A stretch of 64,000 bases of DNA from assembly GCF_000300995.1 (NCBI RefSeq), contig NZ_AMRJ01000001.1, positions 298,582 through 362,581 of the forward strand, read 5' to 3'. The position numbers and the translations under genes are program-made. The notes beneath the pieces were generated by a model that was not told the DNA's origin, searched no databases, and worked only from the letters and a program-made list of their open reading frames with translations. Below, one piece after another: positions 1-13,527 of this stretch (position 1 is its first letter; each line of letters begins with the position of its first letter). The DNA comes from Alcanivorax hongdengensis A-11-3. Its GTDB lineage: Bacteria > Pseudomonadota > Gammaproteobacteria > Pseudomonadales > Alcanivoracaceae.

Positions 1-366
1 CTGCCGGCCTTCAGCGACGACTGCTATTACTACTGGGTGGCCCAGTGCATTGATGTCACCGATGCCAGCCAGAGAGAGTTCCAGCAGACCGTACTGATTT
101 CCCCGGCGGTGAATTACCTTAACAGCGCCGAAGGCCAGCAGTGCAGCGAGGCAGTGGCGCAAAAGCAGGCGCCGGTCAATGCCGAGCTGCTGCAGACCTT
201 CAACCAGGCCGCCTCAAGGGGCAAGGCCTGTACCCAGCCGATCACCGAGCTGCAGGCCAAGGTCTACAACCAGCCCGGCAAGGCCAGCTGGCACTACCAG
301 CACAGCAAGAAAGAGCGGCCTCACAAGACCGTCATCATGGTCAGCGGCACCCCGGTTCTCAAATAA
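1..366 (+). CDS. C-terminal part of an unrecognised protein
   Basis: The frame is open from the first base of the window, so the true start lies upstream; a GTG at 37 is only an internal codon. About 121 residues remain, ending at TAA 364-366. The fragment has a Tyr-rich stretch near its start (CYYYW), several cysteines and a basic tail, which suggests a secreted or periplasmic protein with disulfides. I do not recognise the family. It is followed after 79 bases by a lipoprotein gene on the same strand. Confidence 0.6.
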   Translation: MPAFSDDCYYYWVAQCIDVTDASQREFQQTVLISPAVNYLNSAEGQQCSEAVAQKQAPVNAELLQTFNQAASRGKACTQPITELQAKVYNQPGKASWHYQHSKKERPHKTVIMVSGTPVLK

Positions 367-445
367 TCACGAGGCCCTGCGGCAACAGCTGCGCCAGCGC
401 TGCGGTGTGCTATGATCGGTATGCAATTTAAAACCGGGGCGAATA

Positions 446-1159
446 ATGAAAACAATCAAACCTGCCGCGATGCTCATTGTTGCCGTGCTGCTGGCCGCCT
501 GCCAGAGCCTGCAGGGTGAACGCAAGGGCGACTATTACTACTCACCGGCCGGCGCCTATGCGCTGGATCTGAGCATCAATACCTTCCGGGGCCATGTGGT
601 GCTCGATGAGCGCTGTGACCGCGATGGCGGCTCCACCACCTTCTGGGACGGCAATGGCCGCCTGTTCCGTATTGACTACCTGCAGATCGAAAGCAGCCCC
701 ATGGTGCAGGCGCCACGCTTTGCCTCGGACCTGACCCTGCTGAACCTGACTCTCAACAGTTATCTGCGGGATGTGGTGGCCAAGTCACCGATGATTACCA
801 GTGCCGAGGCCTCCTACCGGGAGTTTCTTGATGATGCCGACCCCCGGGCCCTGTTTGCCATCATCGGCATCAATGTGGACGCCAGTCAGGCCGGCAACAA
901 CGAGGTGGACGATGGCACCTACTACTACGGTTTCCTGCTGTTCAAGCGCGGCGACCTGATTTACGTGCTGCAACACCGCCAGCCGGTACTGATGCCCGAG
1001 AAGATGAAGGCGGTACTGCTGCGCATGGCTGATGGCATGGAAATCCCCGGCCACGTGCGCGACGATACGGATCTGGAGAAACTGCGCCGCATTCTCAAGA
1101 AAATGGCGCCGGGCGGCACCAGCGGCGACCCGGTTCGCCTTTGCGAGCCGGCGCAATAA
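446..1159 (+). CDS. Predicted lipoprotein of unknown function
   Basis: 237 residues. The N-terminus is a lipoprotein signal peptide: a Lys start, a hydrophobic stretch, then the lipobox LLAAC with Cys19 as the likely lipidated residue. The mature part has an extended acidic/aromatic domain (for example GTYYYGFLLFKRGDLIYVL) and no motif I can assign to an enzyme. Absence of an Asp at position +2 suggests sorting to the outer membrane, but that is inference. A perfect hairpin follows the stop codon. Its function is unknown. Confidence 0.75.
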   Translation: MKTIKPAAMLIVAVLLAACQSLQGERKGDYYYSPAGAYALDLSINTFRGHVVLDERCDRDGGSTTFWDGNGRLFRIDYLQIESSPMVQAPRFASDLTLLNLTLNSYLRDVVAKSPMITSAEASYREFLDDADPRALFAIIGINVDASQAGNNEVDDGTYYYGFLLFKRGDLIYVLQHRQPVLMPEKMKAVLLRMADGMEIPGHVRDDTDLEKLRRILKKMAPGGTSGDPVRLCEPAQ

Positions 1160-1180
1160 CAGGCTGTTGAAAACAGCCTG
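1160..1180 (+). terminator. Hairpin directly after the lipoprotein gene
   Basis: CAGGCTGTT-GAA-AACAGCCTG is a perfect 9-bp stem with a 3-base loop starting at the base after the TAA stop. No T-run follows it, so it may be a weak terminator or an mRNA-stabilising hairpin. Confidence 0.4.
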
Positions 1181-1213
1181 ATAAGTGCCGCCAGGCCGGA
1201 CAGGACGATGACC

Positions 1214-1567
1214 ATGACTGAACTGAACCAACAACACTGCGAGGCCTGCCGGGCGGATGCCCCGCGGGTCACCGAGCAGGAACTGGCTGATCTGCGTCAG
1301 GCCATCCCCGACTGGATTCTTGTGGAGGAAGACGGCGTCGAAAAGCTGCAACGGGCCTTCCCGTTCGGCAACTTTGTCGATGCCCTGGCCTTCAGCAACC
1401 GGATTGGCGAACTGGCCGAAGAGGAGGGCCACCACCCGGCCCTGCTCACGGAATATGGCAAGACCACCGTCACCTGGTGGACCCACAAGATCCACGGACT
1501 TCACCGCAACGACTTCATCTGCGCGGCCAAGACCGACCAGATTTTCCAGGGTAACGAAACCGACTGA
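1214..1567 (+). CDS. phhB: Pterin-4a-carbinolamine dehydratase
   Basis: Dehydrates 4a-hydroxytetrahydropterin during pterin recycling, normally for phenylalanine hydroxylase, in the cytoplasm. The family signature [20 protein letters not shown], followed by [12 protein letters not shown], is present and supplies the active-site histidines. The full-length product is about 117 residues, usual for the family. Two in-frame ATGs exist at 1208 and 1214; the AGGA at 1202-1205 is 8 bases from 1214 but only 2 from 1208, so 1214 is preferred. No phhA (phenylalanine hydroxylase) is visible nearby. Confidence 0.93.
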   Translation: MTELNQQHCEACRADAPRVTEQELADLRQAIPDWILVEEDGVEKLQRAFPFGNFVDALAFSNRIGELAEEEGHHPALLTEYGKTTVTWWTHKIHGLHRNDFICAAKTDQIFQGNETD

Positions 1568-1579
1568 TCATCATCGTGA

Positions 1580-1618
1580 CGCGCCGGCGACGCCCTGTTC
1601 CGGGATGTTGCCGGCGCG
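1580..1618. repeat. Inverted repeat in the phhB-thioesterase gap
   Basis: CGCGCCGGC at 1580-1588 is matched perfectly by GCCGGCGCG at 1610-1618 with a 21-base loop. It sits 12 bases after phhB. No T-run follows, so it is either a weak terminator or another structured element. The rest of 1568-1721 shows only the ribosome binding site of the next gene. Confidence 0.4.
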
Positions 1619-1721
1619 ACGGCCGACCTTGATGACCAATTGCACCAGCCTACTGATTGAAACGGCCAGCAGCCCGGCGGCCAGCCTTTGCTAGCATCAT
1701 TGGCAAATCAAGGAGACGCCC

Positions 1722-2180
1722 ATGGCACTGACAGAACAACAGAAGACACTGATCAAGAACGCCAGCGACAAGACCTTCCCGTTTGTAGAGCGCTGTGAAG
1801 TCCAGACCCTGGATGTGGACCGCGGTTACTGCAAGATGCTGATGCCGTTCAAGCCCAACATCAACCATGTGGGCATCATGTATGCCGGCGCGCTGTACAC
1901 CATTGCCGAGCTACCCGGTGGCGTCATTTACCTGACGTCCTTCGATACCTCGAAGTTCTATCCCATCGTCAAGGACATGTCGATCCGCTTCCGTCGCCCG
2001 GCCACCACGGATGTGACCGTGGAAATCACGCTCAGCGAGGAAGAAATTGCCCGTATCGAAAAGACCACCGAGGAACAGGGCAAGTGTGATTTCGAGTGGG
2101 ATGTGGAGCTGAAGGATAGCAACGGCGAGGTGGTGGCCATTTCCCACAACGTCTATCAGATGCGCAAGATCGGCAGTTGA
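1722..2180 (+). CDS. Hot-dog fold thioesterase (PaaI / DUF4442-like)
   Basis: 152 residues. The central segment NHVGIMYAGALYTIAELPGG has the shape of the hot-dog helix and active-site loop of PaaI/YiiD-type acyl-CoA thioesterases, and the later segment IRFRRPATTDVTVEITL is the typical strand pair for which acyl-CoA esters are substrates. AAGGAG lies 7 bases before the ATG. It stands alone, convergent with the next gene on the minus strand. The acyl chain it prefers cannot be read from sequence. Confidence 0.75.
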   Translation: MALTEQQKTLIKNASDKTFPFVERCEVQTLDVDRGYCKMLMPFKPNINHVGIMYAGALYTIAELPGGVIYLTSFDTSKFYPIVKDMSIRFRRPATTDVTVEITLSEEEIARIEKTTEEQGKCDFEWDVELKDSNGEVVAISHNVYQMRKIGS

Positions 2181-2222
2181 ACGCCGGCATGAACCTGCCT
2201 GAACCGCTGTAACAAGCGCCGG

Positions 2223-3005
2223 CTAGTGGAGCGGTTCGCAGAAGGGCTGCGGCCCCTGCTCCACATCGGTGGAACACTTCCACTCGATACCGCGCACGCC
2301 CGAGTCCACCGGCCAGGTATTGAGGTGATGCCCCGCCAGCCGGCCCGCCAGGTCCACTTTCAACATGCCCTCGCGCCACAGGGCGGCCTGCTTGATCCCC
2401 GGCCCCACCAGCTGCTCGGGGGCAACGCCCAGTTGCTGCAGATCCTCCGGCCAGTTACCGGTCTGCATATAAAATTCGGCCATGCGTATGCGTATACCGC
2501 TGACCACCCCCATCACCCGGGCCAGCTCGGAGCGATCCCGGGAGGTGCTGAACAACTCCCAGGTGCGCGAATCCACGCCCGGAGGTGGGGCATCCCGGTC
2601 TTTGACCACAGCGGCTTCACTCACCGCCGGGACCGGGATACGTGCTGCCAGTTGGTCGATATCGCCGTCATAATCGGCACGCAGCACGCAGCGTTGCCCA
2701 TTCCAGCGACGCCCTTCCAGTTCCGGCTTCTGATCCTGCAGCACACTGAGATAGGCATCGCGCAGCGCGTCTTCGCTGCGATGCAGTTTGCGGTAGGCCT
2801 CCAGGCGGGCCTGATAGGCGCCGGTGGCGGCAATCACGCTGAGCAGGCTGTTATGTAATTCCTCGGTCATGGCGGCCATGGCCCGCTCACAAACCTGCTG
2901 CTGGCTCTCCCCGGGGGCAGCCTGCTCCACCTTGGCCATGCCCAGGGACATGGCCGCCAACGGCGCCCCCAGCACCAGCAGCAGCATAAAAATGACAACG
3001 CGCAT
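2223..3005 (-). CDS. Secreted protein with a type IV pilin-like C-terminal region
   Basis: 260 residues starting at ATG 3005, behind a strong GGGGGAAGG site; an upstream extension of the open frame lies over hemE and is not used. The first 20 residues are an ordinary signal peptide. The C-terminal 100 residues resemble the globular end of type IV pilins: RIRMAEFYMQTGNWP, then a strand region, then IEWKCST and a second Cys near the end that could form the pilin disulfide loop. It lacks the prepilin leader and the N-terminal GFTLIE helix. It lies 34 bases downstream of hemE on the same strand. Function unknown; the pilin resemblance is by eye. Confidence 0.65.
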   Translation of the reverse strand: MRVVIFMLLLVLGAPLAAMSLGMAKVEQAAPGESQQQVCERAMAAMTEELHNSLLSVIAATGAYQARLEAYRKLHRSEDALRDAYLSVLQDQKPELEGRRWNGQRCVLRADYDGDIDQLAARIPVPAVSEAAVVKDRDAPPPGVDSRTWELFSTSRDRSELARVMGVVSGIRIRMAEFYMQTGNWPEDLQQLGVAPEQLVGPGIKQAALWREGMLKVDLAGRLAGHHLNTWPVDSGVRGIEWKCSTDVEQGPQPFCEPLH

Positions 3006-3039
3006 CCCTTCCCCCTGAGATTTCACCCGTGCTGACGAC

Positions 3040-4101
3040 CTAGCGCTGACTGAACTCCTGCACCGCGTCGATAAACACACCGGCATGGGCCGGGTCCACC
3101 TGGGGCGTAATGCCGTGCCCCAGATTGAAGACGTGCCCCGGGTGATCACCGAAGTCATCCAGTATCCGCTTGACCTCGGCCCGAATCGCCCGGGGCGAGG
3201 CATACAGGACCGCCGGATCCATGTTGCCCTGCAGGGCGACCCGGTCCCCTACCCGGCGACGGGCTTCACCGATGTTGATGGTCCAGTCCAGCCCCAGGGC
3301 ATCGCAGCCGCTGTCAGCCATGGTTTCCAGCCACAGACCGCCGTTCTTGGTGAACAGGATCACCGGCACCTTGCGCCCCTCGTGATCACGGATCAGACCA
3401 TCGACGATCTGCTGCATGTATTTCAGCGAAAATTCCCGATACGCCTCGGCGGACAGGGCGCCACCCCAGGTATCGAAGATCTGTACTGCCTGGGCGCCGT
3501 GGCGAATCTGGGCATTGAGATAGGCCGTGACCGACTGCGCCAGCTTGTCGAGCAGCGCATGGGCCAGCTCCGGCTGGCTGTAGACCATCGCCTTGAGGTG
3601 GCGGAAATCCTTGCTCGAGCCGCCTTCCACCATGTAGGTCGCCAGGGTCCAGGGGCTGCCGGAAAAGCCGATCAGCGGCACCCGGCCATTGAGGGCGCCG
3701 CGAATGGTACTCACCGCCTTCATCACATAGCCCAGGTCGGTTTCCGCATCCGGAATCGGCAGGGCAGCCACGTCCGCCTCGGTGCGCACCACCTTGCGGA
3801 ATTTCGGCCCTTCACCGGTTTCAAAATACAGCCCCAGGCCCATGGCATCGGGAATGGTGAGAATGTCGGAAAACAGGATGGCGGCATCCATCGGATAACG
3901 CTCCAGCGGCTGCAGAGTCACCTCGCAGGCCAGCTCCGCGTTCTGACACAGGTCCATGAAGGAGCCGGCCTTCTCCCGGCTGGCACGGTACTCGGGCAGG
4001 TAACGCCCGGCCTGGCGCATCATCCATACCGGGGTGCGGTCGACGGCCTCGCGATTGAGGGCCTTGAGGAAACGGTCGTTCTGCAGGGGCGCGAAAGTCA
4101 T
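3040..4101 (-). CDS. hemE: Uroporphyrinogen decarboxylase
   Basis: Converts uroporphyrinogen III to coproporphyrinogen III in haem synthesis, cytoplasmic. About 353 residues, normal length. Family hallmarks are [16 protein letters not shown] near residue 25 and the [18 protein letters not shown] segment near residue 150. The ATG at 4101 has an AAGGAT site upstream; a longer frame to 4134 would run into a repeat element. It follows gltBD on the same strand, separated by a strong terminator, so it needs its own promoter in 4102-4200. Confidence 0.97.
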   Translation of the reverse strand: MTFAPLQNDRFLKALNREAVDRTPVWMMRQAGRYLPEYRASREKAGSFMDLCQNAELACEVTLQPLERYPMDAAILFSDILTIPDAMGLGLYFETGEGPKFRKVVRTEADVAALPIPDAETDLGYVMKAVSTIRGALNGRVPLIGFSGSPWTLATYMVEGGSSKDFRHLKAMVYSQPELAHALLDKLAQSVTAYLNAQIRHGAQAVQIFDTWGGALSAEAYREFSLKYMQQIVDGLIRDHEGRKVPVILFTKNGGLWLETMADSGCDALGLDWTINIGEARRRVGDRVALQGNMDPAVLYASPRAIRAEVKRILDDFGDHPGHVFNLGHGITPQVDPAHAGVFIDAVQEFSQR

Positions 4102-4114
4102 GCTGATCCTTGAG

Positions 4115-4145
4115 GTCTGACGCCGGGCGCCCAACGTCTGGCGCC
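4115..4145. repeat. GACGTC-family intergenic repeat, copy A
   Basis: GC-rich repeat 14 bases upstream of hemE. It contains CGCCCAACGTCTG at 4128-4140, found again in inverted orientation in copy B. The unit is built from GTCTGACG/CGTCTGGCG words shared with the other copies in the window. Confidence 0.6.
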
Positions 4146-4200
4146 CTGAAAAATAACACAGTCCTGAACTTTACCTTATTCGTACCGAGGAGCGCATAAC

Positions 4201-4228
4201 AAAAAGGCCCGCAGCTGCGGGCCTTTTT
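4201..4228 (-). terminator. Rho-independent terminator of gltBD
   Basis: AAAAAGGCCCGCAG / CTGCGGGCCTTTTT is a perfect self-complementary stem with A- and T-runs on both sides. It lies just after the gltD stop on the minus strand and before hemE; symmetrical, so it can work in both directions. Confidence 0.92.
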
Positions 4229-4232
4229 GCAT

Positions 4233-4259
4233 GCGACGTCAGACGTTGGGCGTCCGACC
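4233..4259. repeat. GACGTC-family intergenic repeat, copy B
   Basis: GACGTCAGACGTTGGGCG and flanks, 4 bases from the gltD stop. Bases 4240-4252 are the exact reverse complement of 13 bases in copy A, so copies A and B form an inverted pair around the terminator. Confidence 0.6.
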
Positions 4260-4263
4260 GGGT

Positions 4264-10163
<5,900 letters not shown>

Positions 10164-10242
10164 AACCTTTCCTCTTGAAATTCAGAGACTTACAGAAGGC
10201 TAATGGCGTCAGGAAAGCGGTGACGGCAAAAAAGGGATATGC

Positions 10243-10271
10243 ATTCTACACATTGCGAGGTTAGGCGACAA
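10243..10271 (-). promoter_or_regulatory. Candidate sigma-70 promoter of gltBD
   Basis: On the minus strand TTGTCG (10271-10266), a 17-base spacer and TAGAAT (10248-10243), giving a leader of about 75 bases before gltB. Spacing and both boxes are good matches. No sigma-54 element is visible here. Confidence 0.5.
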
Positions 10272-10281
10272 ATTGAACGCG

Positions 10282-10310
10282 AAAAAACACCGGCCCGAGG
10301 GCGGTTTTTA
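10282..10310 (-). terminator. Probable terminator after damX
   Basis: On the minus strand ACCG-CCC-TC-GGG-C-CGGT, a hairpin with one bulged base, followed by GTTTTTT and preceded by an A-run. It separates the damX end from the gltB promoter. Confidence 0.5.
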
Positions 10311-10400
10311 TGCCGACTCAGCCTGAAAAAGCCACCCATTTTCGCCGAATTTCGCCAATCAACCGAGATTTAACGCGAAATTCGGCATTCCCGTCATAAC

Positions 10401-11864
10401 CTAAAGTTCTTTGCGAATATCCGCCATCTTGCGGGGAAACGGCCCGGCCGCCCGCAGGTTTTCCGGCAACCCGGCCTTGGCATCCAGCGCCGCCTGACGG
10501 CTGGCATAGTCACCGGCCAGCACCAGGTAGACCGACTTGCCATTACGTTTAGCCCGGTAGTAGGCGCCTTTGCGATCCAGCCGATCAAGCACACCACGGG
10601 CATTGGCTTCCTTGCTGGTGACAGTGATCTGCAAGAACCAGCGACCGTCGTCCAGGGTTGCCAGCCAATCTTCCTGCCGGTAGCCCAGGTCCGCATCCAG
10701 CCCCTTCAGCTGCGGCTTGCTGGCCGCCACGGTATCCGCCGGCTTGTCGGCCGGTGCCGGCTTGCTCACCGCCGCCGGCGCCGACTCGGGCTCGGGCTCG
10801 GGCTTCACCTCGACGGGCCGCTGTTGCTGCGCCGGCGGACGCTGCATCACCGGGTCTTTCACCGCGGCCACGGTGACGCCGGTGTCCGTTTGCACCGGCT
10901 CCTGATCCGCCACCGCCGTCTGATCAGACTCGCGGGCCGACGCTGCCTCAGCAGCCTGCTCCTCGCGGGCCTCCAGGTCTTCCAGCCTGGCCACCGGCTT
11001 CATGCTCGGTTTCATCGGAGTAATGTCTTCCGGCGACGTTTCCGGTTCTTTGGGCACCGGCAGCGCCACGGCCTTGGTGGTGTTGGTGGCAACCGTGTCG
11101 CTATCGTTGTCGCTGAGCGCGCCCCAGATAATGATCACCAGTACCAGCAACCCGGCCACCGCCGCCATATGCCGCCAGGGCAGCGCCTTGTCTTCCTGTT
11201 TGCCCATGGGGGGCGGGCGCCGGTCTTCCGGGTCCACGGCGATGGCTTCCGCCACCGGCGCATGCTGGAGCTGCTCCAGTAACGGCCCGGGCAGGCCTGC
11301 GCTCGCCTCACGCAGGGCTTCGGCGCGCTCGTCATCCTGGGGACCAAAGCCCATTAGCGCGGCAAAGTCGCTGACCTGGGCGGCATTCAGTTCCGGCAGA
11401 TCGAGGATGTCATCGACCAGCAGATCTGCCCCTTTGACCCGCTCGGCGGTGCCCGGCATGCCGCCAAACACATAGGCCAGGCGACCGGACAGCTTCTGCT
11501 TGAGCGAGCCCATGGTCATCAGGGCATCATCGGAAAGATCCTGGGCGTTGTCGGCAATCACCACCAGACGGCCATGGGCCAGGGCATTACGCAAGGTCTC
11601 GGCAAGCTGGTCACGCTCGATATCGAAATGCTGGAGCAATGCATTGACCACCAGGGAACCGTCATGGGGCTCACCGCCATCCACACGGACCACTTCCATG
11701 TCGTCGAGCAGGGCCATCACCGACTGCCCCAGCAAGGTGGACACGCCACTCCCCTCATCCCCTTCCAGCACCACGGTGGAGCCTTGCAGGGCATGGGCAG
11801 TCAGCGCCTCGAGGAAATCTCCCCGGGAGGCACCACTGTAGAAAATCTCCGTATCATCGCTCAC
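10401..11864 (-). CDS. damX: DamX-like SPOR-domain protein with a degenerate P-loop
   Basis: 487 residues. Order: an N-terminal AAA-like domain (about 1-220), one membrane segment ([17 protein letters not shown], near residue 240), a long Pro/Glu/Ala-rich linker, and a C-terminal SPOR domain (last 75 residues) that would bind denuded septal peptidoglycan. The Walker A site reads GDEGSGVST, with Val where Lys is expected, so ATP binding is doubtful. GTG at 11864 is chosen because TGGAGG precedes it by 7 bases and it overlaps the aroB stop by 11 bases. The aroK-aroB-damX order is the usual one in gammaproteobacteria. Likely cell-division role. Confidence 0.85.
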   Translation of the reverse strand: MSDDTEIFYSGASRGDFLEALTAHALQGSTVVLEGDEGSGVSTLLGQSVMALLDDMEVVRVDGGEPHDGSLVVNALLQHFDIERDQLAETLRNALAHGRLVVIADNAQDLSDDALMTMGSLKQKLSGRLAYVFGGMPGTAERVKGADLLVDDILDLPELNAAQVSDFAALMGFGPQDDERAEALREASAGLPGPLLEQLQHAPVAEAIAVDPEDRRPPPMGKQEDKALPWRHMAAVAGLLVLVIIIWGALSDNDSDTVATNTTKAVALPVPKEPETSPEDITPMKPSMKPVARLEDLEAREEQAAEAASARESDQTAVADQEPVQTDTGVTVAAVKDPVMQRPPAQQQRPVEVKPEPEPESAPAAVSKPAPADKPADTVAASKPQLKGLDADLGYRQEDWLATLDDGRWFLQITVTSKEANARGVLDRLDRKGAYYRAKRNGKSVYLVLAGDYASRQAALDAKAGLPENLRAAGPFPRKMADIRKEL

Positions 11865-12933
11865 AAAAAGCCTCCAGCGTTCGCTGCAATGCCTGCGGGT
11901 CATAGTCGGCGGTGACCACCGCCTCACCCAGCGCCCGCAGCAACACCAGGCGCAGGCGCCCGTTCTGTACTTTCTTGTCCAGCGCCATCAACTCCATGAA
12001 GCGGGCCGGCGTCATGGACGAAGGCACCGCCGTTGGCAGCTTCCAGGCGTGCAGCTGATCGCGCAATCGGCCGATCAGGTCACTCTCGACCCAACCCAGC
12101 TCAGCGGAAAGATGCACAGCCATCAACATGCCGGTGGCTACGGCCTCACCATGGAGCCACTCACTGTAACCGGTGGCCGTTTCAATGGCATGGCCAAAGG
12201 TGTGGCCCAGATTCAGCAGTGCGCGATTACCCTGTTCGGTCTCATCATCGGCAACCACCTCGGCCTTGTTGAGGCAGCTGCGGTAGATGGCTTCGGACAG
12301 GGCCTCCCTGTCTCTGGACAACAGTTTTGCGCTGCGGGTTTCCAGCCAGGCATAAAATGCCGGGTCGCGAATCAGACCATACTTGACCACCTCCGCCAGG
12401 CCCGCCGCCAACTCCCGCTCTGGCAGGGTATCCAGCACGTCGGTATCAATCAGCACCAGACTGGGCTGATGGAAGGCACCAATCATGTTCTTGCCACGGG
12501 GGTGATTGACCGCCGTTTTACCCCCCACCGAGGAGTCCACCTGGGCCAGCAACGTTGTCGGCACCTGAATGAAATCCACCCCTCTCTGATAGCAGGCCGC
12601 CGCGAAGCCGACCATATCACCCACCACCCCGCCGCCCAGGGCAATCAGGGTCGTGGTTCGCGAATGCCCCCGGGCCATCAGGGCATCAAAAATGCGCTCC
12701 AGGGTTTCCAACGTCTTGAATTTCTCGCCGTCGGGCAATACCAGGGTATCGCACTGCAGATGGGAGAGGCGCGAGGTCACCGCCTCAAGATACAGGGGGG
12801 CAATGGTTTCATTGGTCACCACCATGACCTGGTTGCCACGCACCTTGTCCGCCAGCGGAAAGGTCGACAGCAGGCCGGCACCAATATGGATGTCATAACT
12901 GCGCTCGGCCAACGCCACCTGCAATGTTCGCAT
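11854..12933 (-). CDS. aroB: 3-dehydroquinate synthase
   Basis: 359 residues. Second step of the shikimate pathway, using NAD and a divalent metal. The hallmarks are [21 protein letters not shown], then [20 protein letters not shown] with the catalytic lysine, and GHTFGHAIE as a metal-binding histidine motif. ATG 12933 follows CAGGAG by 6 bases; a longer frame to 12966 has no such site. It lies between aroK and damX in one transcription unit. Confidence 0.97.
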   Translation of the reverse strand: MRTLQVALAERSYDIHIGAGLLSTFPLADKVRGNQVMVVTNETIAPLYLEAVTSRLSHLQCDTLVLPDGEKFKTLETLERIFDALMARGHSRTTTLIALGGGVVGDMVGFAAACYQRGVDFIQVPTTLLAQVDSSVGGKTAVNHPRGKNMIGAFHQPSLVLIDTDVLDTLPERELAAGLAEVVKYGLIRDPAFYAWLETRSAKLLSRDREALSEAIYRSCLNKAEVVADDETEQGNRALLNLGHTFGHAIETATGYSEWLHGEAVATGMLMAVHLSAELGWVESDLIGRLRDQLHAWKLPTAVPSSMTPARFMELMALDKKVQNGRLRLVLLRALGEAVVTADYDPQALQRTLEAFCER

Positions 12934-12990
12934 TACTACTCCTGAAAGCCCGGATTGCTGGCGCACGACCGCGCCCCTTGAGTAACGGTA

Positions 12991-13527
12991 TTATCCGCGG
13001 GCCGGGTGAGAGGTCAAACAGGCAAGCACATCATCGCTGACTTTCTTGAGGTTGCCGGAGGCAGTGGACACCACATGGTGAGCCACCTTGCGGTAGAGCG
13101 GGTCCCGCTCGGCAAACAGGGCACGGAGGCGGGCCTCGGGATCCTCGGTTTGCAACAGGGGGCGGTTTTTGTCGTTACGGGTGCGGGCCAGCTGCACCTC
13201 CACCGGCGTCCACAGGTAGACCACGCAACCGCGCTGGTGCAGATAGCCGAGGTTCTCGGGTGTGGTTACCGCACCACCGCCGGTGGCCAGCACGATACCG
13301 GGCAGCCGGGTCAGCTCGTCAATCACCTCCGCCTCGCGGCGGCGAAAGCCGGCCTCACCTTCCATGTCGAAAATCCACGGGATGTCCGCGCCGGTCTTTT
13401 CTTCAATCACCCGGTCGGAGTCGTAGAAAGGGAAATCCAGTTGTTGAGCCAGGTGCCGGCCCAGGGTGCTTTTGCCAGCACCCATGGGCCCCACCAGGAA
13501 AAGGGAGGGTAAGTCTTTCTGATTCAC
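12991..13527 (-). CDS. aroK: Shikimate kinase
   Basis: 178 residues. Phosphorylates shikimate at O3. Walker A GPMGAGKST sits at residues 13-21, DSDRVIEEKTG is the shikimate-binding region, and GGGAVTTPENL is the third family motif. The start is GTG, and its GTGA overlaps the TGA of pilQ by 4 bases, which suggests translational coupling to the pilus operon. aroB begins 57 bases further on. Confidence 0.96.
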   Translation of the reverse strand: MNQKDLPSLFLVGPMGAGKSTLGRHLAQQLDFPFYDSDRVIEEKTGADIPWIFDMEGEAGFRRREAEVIDELTRLPGIVLATGGGAVTTPENLGYLHQRGCVVYLWTPVEVQLARTRNDKNRPLLQTEDPEARLRALFAERDPLYRKVAHHVVSTASGNLKKVSDDVLACLTSHPARG

